This document shows positions 1-5,769 of a stretch of DNA of 8,119 nucleotides, in pieces. The notes under the pieces are model-generated. The model ran no database searches. It was not told the origin of the DNA and worked only from the letters and a program-made list of their open reading frames with translations. Made by a program: the position numbers and the translations under genes. Origin of the DNA: Ignavibacteriales bacterium (GTDB lineage Bacteria > Bacteroidota > Ignavibacteria > UBA10030). How positions within the stretch are numbered: position 1 is the first letter of the stretch; each line of letters opens with the position of its first letter. Location: assembly GCA_016207365.1 (NCBI GenBank), contig JACQPU010000172.1, positions 1 to 8,119 of the forward strand. Direction: 5' to 3'.

Positions 1-715
1 CAATCAGGACGAGCATATGGGTGCTTGTTCCGTTCAATCCCCACAAGCGCAGATGGCGACGAGTTGGCTCGTTATCTTCGACGGTACCGAGCCATTCACC
101 GAAACGCTTCTGGTAATGCGAGTATCTTGAAGAGATTCGACCTGTAAGTCCGTCGCTGGTCAACAGTGAGGCGGACCGGCGAGTATCCTTTGGTGGCCCT
201 GTAAATTCCCGCGTTGGCAGAGAGCCCAGATATTCCGTTCGGAACAGATCGTACATCATTGCCTGGAGGGCGTAGCTCATTCCTGCTGCCCCTACAATCC
301 CCCACCACGCAGTGTCACTAACGAGGGGATTTCCTCTGAAACCGATTCCAGCGAACACTGCAATGCCGACCGCGTAATCGATTATTCCATCAACAATTCT
401 CCCTGCGGAGGAGGTGGAATGCTGGAGACGTGCGAGTTGACCATCAGCGCAATCCAGTACAGTCGACAACCAAAGCAGGAACACAGCAAGAACAAGTCCC
501 GACTCTGCCGACACGCCGAGGAGAATACCCCCGCCGACACCGGCGATCATTGAGAGAATTGTGATATGAAGGGGGCGGACAGTAGATGATCGCAAAGCAT
601 TCGCAATGACAAAACCAAAAGGGCGAAAGAGGAGGAGGTCCGCCATTTCTTCCGCTGCATGCGCCTTGAGCGAAGAACGATATTCATGTCTCAACCGCTT
701 GATTCGCTCTTTCAT
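1..715 (-). CDS. CDP-alcohol phosphatidyltransferase family protein (C-terminus cut by window edge)
   Basis: Integral membrane enzyme that moves a phosphoryl-alcohol group from a CDP-activated donor to an alcohol acceptor, as in phospholipid or phosphodiester-solute synthesis. Reading from the ATG at 715, 238 codons are visible before the edge. The full family signature D-x2-D-G-x2-A-R-x8-G-x3-D-x3-D is present: D88, D91, G92, A95, R96, G105, D109, D113. The aspartates bind the metal ions and the CDP moiety in this family. Hydrophobic segments lie at about residues 51-69, 72-88, 111-125 and 136-154. About 50 residues precede the first helix, including an R-P pair at 31-32, as in versions linked to nucleotidyltransferases. 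An SD-like AAAGGTGG lies 7 nt upstream (723-730). The start overlaps the stop of the aminotransferase gene by 4 bp (ATGA, 712-715), so translation is probably coupled. The family call is firm. The donor and acceptor cannot be read from sequence. Confidence 0.9.
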   Translation of the reverse strand, partial: MKERIKRLRHEYRSSLKAHAAEEMADLLLFRPFGFVIANALRSSTVRPLHITILSMIAGVGGGILLGVSAESGLVLAVFLLWLSTVLDCADGQLARLQHSTSSAGRIVDGIIDYAVGIAVFAGIGFRGNPLVSDTAWWGIVGAAGMSYALQAMMYDLFRTEYLGSLPTREFTGPPKDTRRSASLLTSDGLTGRISSRYSHYQKRFGEWLGTVEDNEPTRRHLRLWGLNGTSTHMLVLI

Positions 716-1779
716 GCCGCGGCCACCTTTCTTCGTGTCAGGGCAGCAGACAACGTCCCAATGACGAGATCGTTTTCCTGGGGCGTGCCGATGGAGATTC
801 GCATGTGGTGTTTCAACCTGATGTCATCATCGTCAAAGAACTTGACGACAATGTTGTTCTGACTCAGTGCCTGTCTGATTATTCCACCCAAGTCCGGATC
901 AAAGGCCACAAGCACAAAACTTGCATCCGATTCGTACACCTTCATACCCGGCAGGGCACCAAGGCTCTCGTAGTATTTATGCTTTTGCTGTTCGATCATC
1001 AGGCGCAACTCTTGGTAATACCGCCTTGCGTTAAGGGCCGTCAGGGCAAGGGCTTCCGAGATCCGGTTGTAGCCCAGGTATTTCTTGCTGAAGCGGATCA
1101 ACCTGGAAGCTCCCTTGCCTGCAAAGGCATAACCAATCCTTGCACCGGCCAAGCCGTAGAGTTTTGAGAAGGTGCGGAGAACAACGAGGTTGGGAAATTC
1201 TTCAAGCAAATACGTTAGGGATAGTTCATTGCCGGATGAGAATCCGTAGTAAGCCTGATCGAGGACAACGATTGATTGTCTGGTCTCCGCAAGTACCGTG
1301 TGAAGGTCGTCAGCCATAATGGAATTTCCGGTTGGATTGTTCGGTGAGCTGATCAGGAGGACGGATGGTTTCCACCTGTGACAGGCGCTGAGGATCAAGT
1401 CAGCGTTGAACGAGAATCGGCGCCTTTCTTTCAGGAGCCGAAAGCAGTGCGTTTTCGCGGCAACCTCGGAGGCAACCGAATCGTAATACCACCAGGAGAG
1501 TTCCGGTTTGAGGAGAACCGTTCCCGGACCGAGGTAGCAGTGGATACACTGCTTGATGAGATCCTCGCTTCCATAGCCGAGGAGAACGCGTTCCTCCGGC
1601 AGATTATTCAACTCGGCCAGCCGCTGTGAGAGCATGCTCTTGATTCCTTTTGAGTAGTCGCGTGTGTAGTAGCTGAGCTCATCCTGTGTGATATTCCGGA
1701 GAACCTCGAGGCATTCCGGCGCCGGGCCTGACGTTATTTCATTGCGATCGAGGTAGATTTTTGGGGTATGTGTTTTCAT
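712..1779 (-). CDS. HisC-like class I/II PLP-dependent aminotransferase
   Basis: Cytosolic fold-type I aminotransferase of 355 aa, the normal length for histidinol-phosphate aminotransferase and its relatives. Visible landmarks are SPNNPTG at 145-151 (PLP-binding Asn), LDQAYYGFS at 173-181 (D174 for the pyridine nitrogen, Y177), TFSKLYGLAGARIGY at 203-217 (K206 is the Schiff-base lysine, R214 a phosphate ligand), and HMRISIG at 325-331 (R327 for substrate carboxylate or phosphate). The N-terminal substrate loop, usually like NENPYGPSP in HisC, reads NEITSGPAPE here. The start at 1779 has AGGAG 6 nt upstream (1786-1790). It lies between a LysE-type exporter (35 bp gap) and a CDP-alcohol phosphatidyltransferase (4 bp overlap), with no other his gene in view. 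Family surveys would call it hisC; the context suggests another amino or phospho substrate. PntC-type phosphonate enzymes and threonine-phosphate decarboxylases (CobD) share this fold. Confidence 0.9.
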   Translation of the reverse strand: MKTHTPKIYLDRNEITSGPAPECLEVLRNITQDELSYYTRDYSKGIKSMLSQRLAELNNLPEERVLLGYGSEDLIKQCIHCYLGPGTVLLKPELSWWYYDSVASEVAAKTHCFRLLKERRRFSFNADLILSACHRWKPSVLLISSPNNPTGNSIMADDLHTVLAETRQSIVVLDQAYYGFSSGNELSLTYLLEEFPNLVVLRTFSKLYGLAGARIGYAFAGKGASRLIRFSKKYLGYNRISEALALTALNARRYYQELRLMIEQQKHKYYESLGALPGMKVYESDASFVLVAFDPDLGGIIRQALSQNNIVVKFFDDDDIRLKHHMRISIGTPQENDLVIGTLSAALTRRKVAAA

Positions 1780-1785
1780 GACAAG

Positions 1786-1790
1786 CTCCT
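1786..1790 (-). promoter_or_regulatory. Shine-Dalgarno site of the aminotransferase gene
   Basis: AGGAG on the minus strand with a 6-nt spacer to the ATG at 1779. It fixes the start and shows that this genome uses anti-SD pairing for at least some internal operon genes. Confidence 0.7.
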
Positions 1791-1814
1791 GGAAATTGAT
1801 TTGAATTCACCTGC

Positions 1815-2432
1815 CTACGGAAGAAAAAGGGCTTTGCCTGCGTAGGCGGCCGCAACAAGCAAGAGTATGCCTGCGCAACGTGTTGTTGCATGCACAAACG
1901 CTTTCCCCTTGTTCTGACTGAGTTTTCGAAATGCCGCTTTTAGAGATATGAGCCACAGGAGCGTACCTGCCCCAGCGCCCAGCGCAAAAAGATGACCTGG
2001 AATTATTTCATCGCTCAGTGCGCCTCTGGAGCGAAGGAGACCTGCGATGATGAAGTATGACGCAGCCAGGGTCGGCGTTGTCAGGGGGAGGAGGAGGCCA
2101 ATCACAAATGAACCGGTGGTCGAGAATTTTCCCCGTTGCTCTTGGGCAGGAATGATTTTGAAAAACGCATACCGAACACCAAGGCCAAGCAGAATGAGGA
2201 ATCCGACCGTGTTGATTATTCCAAGGACGGACACAGAGATGACTGTTGTGCCAACGACGGCCGCGGAGGCATATGCAACGTCACAGATGGCAACACCGCA
2301 GATAAACGGCATCGTCTGGCGGCGGCCGGTGTCCACGGTCTGAGCGATCCGAGTCGCGGTCACGGGCCCCGGAGGGATCGAGACAACGAAACCGGCCAGC
2401 ACGCCAAGTATCAAAGGAGCAACCAAGTGCAA
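1815..2432 (-). CDS. LysE/RhtB-family membrane translocator
   Basis: Inner-membrane protein of 205 aa, the usual size for the LysE/RhtB superfamily of amino-acid and small-metabolite exporters. The N-terminal signature is visible as IPPGPVTATRIAQTVDTGRR (19-38), matching the family's PGP motif after the first helix and its following basic residues. About six hydrophobic helices are seen near residues 3-24, 42-62, 66-90, 108-131, 146-166 and 185-203. It is the first gene of the minus-strand operon; the aminotransferase follows 35 bp later. The start is uncertain: TTG at 2432 has AAGGA only 3 nt away, while the in-frame TTG two codons later (2426) would have a 9-nt spacer. No ATG lies in frame just upstream. 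The family is likely from motif and topology. The substrate is unknown; an amino compound handled by the neighbouring aminotransferase would be a natural guess. Confidence 0.8.
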   Translation of the reverse strand: MHLVAPLILGVLAGFVVSIPPGPVTATRIAQTVDTGRRQTMPFICGVAICDVAYASAAVVGTTVISVSVLGIINTVGFLILLGLGVRYAFFKIIPAQEQRGKFSTTGSFVIGLLLPLTTPTLAASYFIIAGLLRSRGALSDEIIPGHLFALGAGAGTLLWLISLKAAFRKLSQNKGKAFVHATTRCAGILLLVAAAYAGKALFLP

Positions 2433-2499
2433 TATTCCTTCCGAGTACGGTTCATCCTCTTTTCTCTCTCCATAACCTACGAGAGCGCACCGCTCTTTT

Positions 2500-2574
2500 C
2501 CATGACACGGTTATGCGTTTTTTTGCAGCCGGGGGTGGAAAACGAGTGACAGCACTGACACGATTATGTCATGG
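2500..2574. promoter_or_regulatory. Cluster of TGACA/TGTCA half-sites, candidate operator
   Basis: Four half-sites fall within 75 bp: TGACA at 2503, 2547 and 2556, and TGTCA at 2567. The last two form a palindrome TGACA-N6-TGTCA (2556-2571) whose central AT is also symmetric. A 13-bp direct repeat, TGACACGGTTATG (2503-2515) and TGACACGATTATG (2556-2568), differs at one base and is offset by 53 bp. CCATGACA (2500-2507) is also exactly complementary to TGTCATGG (2567-2574). Dyads of this form between divergent genes are typical binding sites for dimeric repressors. No regulator gene is visible in the window, so this is inference from sequence symmetry. Confidence 0.4.
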
Positions 2575-2713
2575 GGATCAATTGAGTTCTTCGGTGGAAA
2601 GGCGTAGATTTTTTGCGCGACGCGTCAACCGGCGCGTGAAATGCCCGAAGGAGAGCGTAGCGCACGGCAGGAGCGGTTGCTTTTTCTTCGGCGATGTGGG
2701 ATATTGTCTTCGC

Positions 2714-2719
2714 GGAGGG
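2714..2719 (+). promoter_or_regulatory. Shine-Dalgarno site choosing the methyltransferase start
   Basis: GGAGGG lies 3 nt before ATG 2723 (GGAGG has a 4-nt spacer). It supports this start over the upstream in-frame ATG at 2513, which has no such site. Confidence 0.65.
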
Positions 2720-2722
2720 TTC

Positions 2723-3481
2723 ATGTCAGGCATTGCGGAAATAGCAAGAAAGTACGATACCGACAAGGCTGTCCAGACGGGGTATTTGGTCAATTATGAC
2801 ACGCTCTTCGGGCATCTCAGGGAAAAGGACATCCGTCTCCTGGAGCTCGGCATCAACAAAGGCGGATCGATGTACATGTGGCGGGATTATTTTCCGCGTG
2901 GTGTGATTGTCGGGTTGGATCTTCGACCAGTCGATCTCCGGGACCCAACGGGACGCATCAGGACGTATGTGGGCGGACAGGATGACATTGGCCTTCTCGC
3001 GGCAATCGCCCGCGAGAATACACCGGATGGATTTGACATTATTATTGACGACTGTGCACACATCGGCGTTCTGGCAAGGACGAGTTTTTGGTATTTGTTT
3101 GAGAATCATTTGAACAGCGGAGGAATCTATCTGCTTGAAGACTGGGGTACGGGTTACTGGGATTCCTGGGCCGATGGAGCGGCTTACCGAGGTCCTTCAC
3201 GCACCTCCACTCCTCTTCGCTTTCGCGCAGCAAGGGCTATTGGGCATCTCCAGAGAGCGTTTTCGCCGGGCAGGCCTTTCCTCTCACGCCTAAAAGCGCG
3301 TCTTCTCAAATCACAGTTCAAAAGTCATGACATCGGTATGGTAGGATTTGTGAAGGAACTGGTCGATGAAATGGGAATGGAAGACATTACACATCAGGAT
3401 CATGGAATCTGGTCTCCGCGACAATCCAGATTTCGGGAATTGAGGATCCTGCCGGGGCATGTGGTGGTTGTAAAGGACTGA
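2723..3481 (+). CDS. Class I SAM-dependent methyltransferase, MycE/TylE-like (sugar O-methyltransferase type)
   Basis: 252-aa cytosolic Rossmann-fold methyltransferase. It opens with KYDTDK (10-15), the conserved lead-in of the demethylmacrocin and mycinamicin O-methyltransferase family. The SAM-binding motif I is LLELGINKGGSM (39-50), followed by MWRDYFPRGVIVGLDLRP (52-69), where D66 probably contacts the ribose of SAM. FDIIIDDCAH (104-113) and GGIYLLEDWGTGYW (133-146) supply D109/D110 and E139/D140, the positions that bind Mg2+ in MycE-type enzymes. Residues about 150-205 form a basic, arginine-rich stretch between core strands, perhaps a substrate lid. The start is set by an RBS and by where family similarity begins. 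It is transcribed away from the exporter operon and appears monocistronic. Known relatives methylate sugar hydroxyls of antibiotics or surface glycans. The acceptor here is unknown, though a surface polysaccharide is plausible given the downstream operon. Confidence 0.88.
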   Translation: MSGIAEIARKYDTDKAVQTGYLVNYDTLFGHLREKDIRLLELGINKGGSMYMWRDYFPRGVIVGLDLRPVDLRDPTGRIRTYVGGQDDIGLLAAIARENTPDGFDIIIDDCAHIGVLARTSFWYLFENHLNSGGIYLLEDWGTGYWDSWADGAAYRGPSRTSTPLRFRAARAIGHLQRAFSPGRPFLSRLKARLLKSQFKSHDIGMVGFVKELVDEMGMEDITHQDHGIWSPRQSRFRELRILPGHVVVVKD

Positions 3482-3495
3482 GGAAACACTTGGCG

Positions 3496-3530
3496 TGAAG
3501 AATAAAGACTGAAGGGTGAAGAGTGAATTG
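3496..3530 (+). repeat. Degenerate heptanucleotide tandem repeat, five units
   Basis: Five adjoining 7-mers share the pattern T-[GA]-A-A: TGAAGAA, TAAAGAC, TGAAGGG, TGAAGAG, TGAATTG. Only substitutions separate the units; the period is kept throughout. Heptamer repeats in spacers are known in several phyla (for example the STRR elements of cyanobacteria). The function is unknown. Confidence 0.65.
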
Positions 3531-3555
3531 TCGCCGACGTTGAACCTGGTCAACG

Positions 3556-3588
3556 CATTTCACCATTTAACTCATTTAACTAATTTCC
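3556..3588 (+). repeat. AT-rich 8-9 bp tandem repeat
   Basis: Consecutive units CATTTCAC, CATTTAACT, CATTTAACT and AATTTCC end 4 bp before the DUF2277 start codon. The two middle units are identical. Its position means that it occupies the place of the ribosome-binding site and forms the leader of the small gene. Confidence 0.65.
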
Positions 3589-3592
3589 GTCT

Positions 3593-3814
3593 ATGTGCCG
3601 TAACATAAGAAACCTAAGACAGCCCGGACGGCGGGTGCCGTCGCATCATGAGCTTGAGGATGCCGCTCTTCAGTTTGTCCGGAAAATCAGCGGATACAGG
3701 AAACCCTCGAGGGCAAATCAGGAGGCGTTCGACCTGGCTGTACGTCAGATTGCAGAGGCCGGGAGGCAATTGTTCCGGTCACTCCGCATTCACAACAGCC
3801 GTAAAGCGGCGTAG
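3593..3814 (+). CDS. DUF2277 family small protein
   Basis: 73-aa soluble protein. Its start MCRNIRNL, the central stretch AALQFVRKISGYRKPSRANQ (28-47) and the following AFDLAVRQIAEAGRQLF match what I know of the DUF2277 family, whose members are about 65-90 aa and begin with M-C-R-N-I-K. The family has no established function. The invariant cysteine at position 2 and the basic KPS-[KR]-AN segment are conserved features, so this is a real gene and not a chance ORF. No Shine-Dalgarno site precedes the ATG; the leader is the CATTTAACT repeat. It stands alone between the methyltransferase and the polysaccharide operon, and nothing links it to either. Confidence 0.85.
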   Translation: MCRNIRNLRQPGRRVPSHHELEDAALQFVRKISGYRKPSRANQEAFDLAVRQIAEAGRQLFRSLRIHNSRKAA

Positions 3815-3864
3815 ATTCTTTAGGGCTATTGATGGATTGCGGGGAGAAAATGTTGTTTGGAATA

Positions 3865-3889
3865 GTGGCATGATGGAATAGCATGCCAC
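3865..3889 (+). other. Perfect 8-bp hairpin downstream of the DUF2277 gene
   Basis: GTGGCATG (3865-3872) pairs exactly with CATGCCAC (3882-3889) across a 9-nt loop. It lies 50 bp after the DUF2277 stop and 24 bp before the next start. There is no following T-run, so it is not a standard intrinsic terminator. It may be a 3' end stabiliser, an operator dyad for the polysaccharide operon, or chance. Confidence 0.45.
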
Positions 3890-3913
3890 GAGAGGCAATC
3901 ATTCTAACTCCTG

Positions 3914-4264
3914 ATGGAGACCAAAAGACCAACCGGAGTTCTGATTATCATTCCAGCCCTTCTCGCCGCACACGTGTTTGGCGCGATTGCTCTTTTGACA
4001 CGCTGGCGCGAGATTCAAACAAACCATCCGCGGCTCACCGATGATGTGTTTCCGCTGGCAGCCTTCCTCATTTTTTTCTCCATGACAGGCCTGATCGCAA
4101 CATGGTACTGGAAACGCTGGGGCCCTGTGTGTGTCACTGCTGCCTATGTCCTGGTACTTCTTTTTGATGCCTATTTTGGAATCTACCACCATATGTATGT
4201 TGCCACTGGAGCTATAATGCTCTATTGGACTGTCGTTTGGCCCATACGCAAGCAACTCCGATAA
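3914..4264 (+). CDS. Small four-helix membrane protein, unknown function
   Basis: I do not recognise a named family. The 116-aa protein has four hydrophobic segments near residues 9-28, 46-65, 71-90 and 93-110. The connecting loops are short, with a polar, mixed-charge loop at 30-45 (RWREIQTNHPRLTDD), and the C-terminus is basic (IRKQLR). No signal peptidase site or catalytic motif is obvious. It is the first gene of the tight plus-strand cluster: the next start is 7 bp after its stop, which argues for co-transcription with the TPR/barrel, synthase and hydrolase genes. A role as an accessory inner-membrane subunit of the synthase is inferred from position only. No RBS is seen before ATG 3914. 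Compact size and regular hydrophobicity make it likely to be a real gene. Confidence 0.7.
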   Translation: METKRPTGVLIIIPALLAAHVFGAIALLTRWREIQTNHPRLTDDVFPLAAFLIFFSMTGLIATWYWKRWGPVCVTAAYVLVLLFDAYFGIYHHMYVATGAIMLYWTVVWPIRKQLR

Positions 4265-4271
4265 AGCAAGG

Positions 4272-5768
4272 ATGCCATCCTGTTTCAACAAAGTCCGCCT
4301 TCTCTTGGTCCTTTGTGCATTTTTCGCCTCCATTACCACAGGTCAACAGCAGGATCCGGATGTTCTCGCTGAAGGTGAGCGTTATCTGATGAGCGGTCAG
4401 TACGAATCTGCGATCAGATTTCTTTCAAATCACCTTACGACACATTCACGAAACAGCAGAGCGTTACGCATGCTGGCTCAGGCTTATTACTGGTCAGGAA
4501 ATACCCGGGCTGCAAGGCAGAGATATGAAGAGGCTCTTCGGGTTTTTCCTGACGATCTGGAAGTACGGATTGAGGCCGGCCGATTCTTCCTTGAAACCGG
4601 CGATACAAGACGCTCAGAGGAGATTCTTCAGCCAATTGAACCGTCCCGCAACGCTGATGTCTTTTCTCTCCTCGGCACTGCCAAGTACTGGGACGGCGAC
4701 TGGGATGGTGCAAAGCATTTCTTTGAGCGTTCTCTTGCTGTTGAGCCGGGCCACAACGATTCACGCAGGCAACTGAACGAAATCCTCGCCGCGACTCCAT
4801 CCCGGCTCGCCCTCATTCCGGAATTTCAATCCGATAACCAGACGATACGCCGCGCAGGCGGCATTGCACGGTACCACATACATATCAGCCCCCTCTCACC
4901 GCTGACAGTTGAGGGAGGATTGTCGAGGGCTACCATCAGTGATACTGTGTGGACCTTTGCGCATGGAATGATCTCGTTTCGCTATACTCTCCCTGGGGCT
5001 CATCTTGGCATCGATGCGGCTGCGGGGACTGTGCAGATCAGCTCGCGCAGTAATCCTGAATGGACATACCGCATCGGGCTCGTTCTCCGTTTGCCGGAAT
5101 CAACAACTCTCAGCGGTCATTTTGAGCGGCGGCCGTATTTTGAAACGATTCCCAGCTTTTCCATTCCCGTGAGTCTGATATCCTGGTCTATCCTCCTCGA
5201 TCGTCCCGAATCTGACGCCTGGATCGGACAAGCTTCAATCCAGAGCCTGCGATACTTCGACGGAAACACAGGAACGAATCTCTCAGCATGGATTCTTTTT
5301 CCTGTTGGCGGCGGGAAACAGTCGGCAGTGAGGTTGGGGTATGGATTTTCATACCAGAACACGCGAGAGACCCGGTTTGGAACGACTTTCGGTCAATCGA
5401 CCGGCATGTATATTCCATACTATACGCCTCTCAGCGTCATTTCGCACAGTATTATTTGTGCCATCACCATTCCCGCATCAGACCAACTGCGCTTCTCCTC
5501 AAATGGATCATATGGGTTGATTGCATCTGAGGAGATCACCCAACCAACCACAGAAAGTGGCCCGATGGGGCCCGGACCGCCTCGGTCTTCAGAATCGACT
5601 GCGGAGAGGTCATTTCACCCGTGGCAGGCGCGGATAGCACTCGATTATCATCCGCCATCCTCTCCAGTGCGGCTCACGCTTGAAGGTACACGATTCGCGA
5701 CGGCTTACTATCAGGTCAGTTTCGCGCGGCTGACGGCATCGTACGCGTTTCCCGCTCAACTTCATTAG
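4272..5768 (+). CDS. Secreted TPR plus outer-membrane beta-barrel protein, probable polysaccharide exporter
   Basis: 498-aa exported protein. A signal peptide is visible (K7-R9 then a hydrophobic core to about residue 20; likely cleavage near 24, before QQQ). Residues about 31-175 form TPR repeats, with recognisable helices such as AQAYYWSGNTRAARQRYEEA (69-88) and GTAKYWDGDWDGAKHFFERS (135-154). From about 178 to the end the sequence alternates polar and hydrophobic residues, as in amphipathic strands of a transmembrane barrel of the YaiO or BcsC C-terminal kind. A Pro/Ser/Gly-rich loop at about 424-442 would be surface-exposed. The order of signal, TPR and barrel is that of BcsC and PgaA, but the protein is much shorter than BcsC. 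It starts 7 bp after the small membrane gene and ends 1 bp before the synthase gene. It probably binds the nascent glycan in the periplasm and passes it through the outer membrane. Regarding the barrel as a pore is inference. Confidence 0.8.
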   Translation: MPSCFNKVRLLLVLCAFFASITTGQQQDPDVLAEGERYLMSGQYESAIRFLSNHLTTHSRNSRALRMLAQAYYWSGNTRAARQRYEEALRVFPDDLEVRIEAGRFFLETGDTRRSEEILQPIEPSRNADVFSLLGTAKYWDGDWDGAKHFFERSLAVEPGHNDSRRQLNEILAATPSRLALIPEFQSDNQTIRRAGGIARYHIHISPLSPLTVEGGLSRATISDTVWTFAHGMISFRYTLPGAHLGIDAAAGTVQISSRSNPEWTYRIGLVLRLPESTTLSGHFERRPYFETIPSFSIPVSLISWSILLDRPESDAWIGQASIQSLRYFDGNTGTNLSAWILFPVGGGKQSAVRLGYGFSYQNTRETRFGTTFGQSTGMYIPYYTPLSVISHSIICAITIPASDQLRFSSNGSYGLIASEEITQPTTESGPMGPGPPRSSESTAERSFHPWQARIALDYHPPSSPVRLTLEGTRFATAYYQVSFARLTASYAFPAQLH

Positions 5769-5769
5769 C

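Larger units (their letters stand above)
2433..2722. other. Divergent intergenic region, 290 bp
   Basis: Separates the minus-strand exporter operon from the plus-strand methyltransferase and should hold the promoters for both. An open frame runs through it from 2513 into the methyltransferase, but its peptide is basic, low in family character and lacks an RBS. A weak sigma70-like pair is present on the plus strand (TTGAGT 2582-2587, 17 nt, TAGATT 2605-2610), matching consensus at 4 of 6 in each box. The left half carries a TGACA/TGTCA cluster, listed separately. An 8-bp palindrome GACGCGTC sits at 2619-2626. No RNA gene was recognised. Confidence 0.5.
3482..3592. other. Repeat-bearing spacer between methyltransferase and DUF2277 genes
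   Basis: This 111-bp spacer holds no ORF of note and no hairpin with a T-run that I can see. Two degenerate tandem repeats occupy much of it and are listed separately. Confidence 0.6.

Noticed and set aside
712..1779. Straight naming as hisC (histidine biosynthesis)
   Set aside because: The fold fits, but no his genes are nearby, the substrate loop differs and it is coupled to a phosphatidyltransferase. The symbol was withheld.
2136..2549. Plus-strand open frame of 137 aa opposite the exporter gene
   Set aside because: Low-complexity polar peptide overlapping the LysE-type frame, which has the expected motif and helices.
2513..2722. Extension of the methyltransferase to an upstream in-frame ATG (322 aa)
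   Set aside because: The extra 70 residues show no family similarity and no RBS, while ATG 2723 has GGAGGG and begins just before the conserved KYDTDK segment.
3496..3588. CRISPR array
   Set aside because: Units are 7-9 bp with no spacers and no cas genes nearby; these are simple tandem repeats.
3648..3881. Second open frame overlapping the DUF2277 gene
   Set aside because: The DUF2277 frame carries the recognised family sequence; this one is out of frame with it and has no features.
3865..3889. Intrinsic terminator
   Set aside because: The stem is not especially GC-rich and no T-run follows it.
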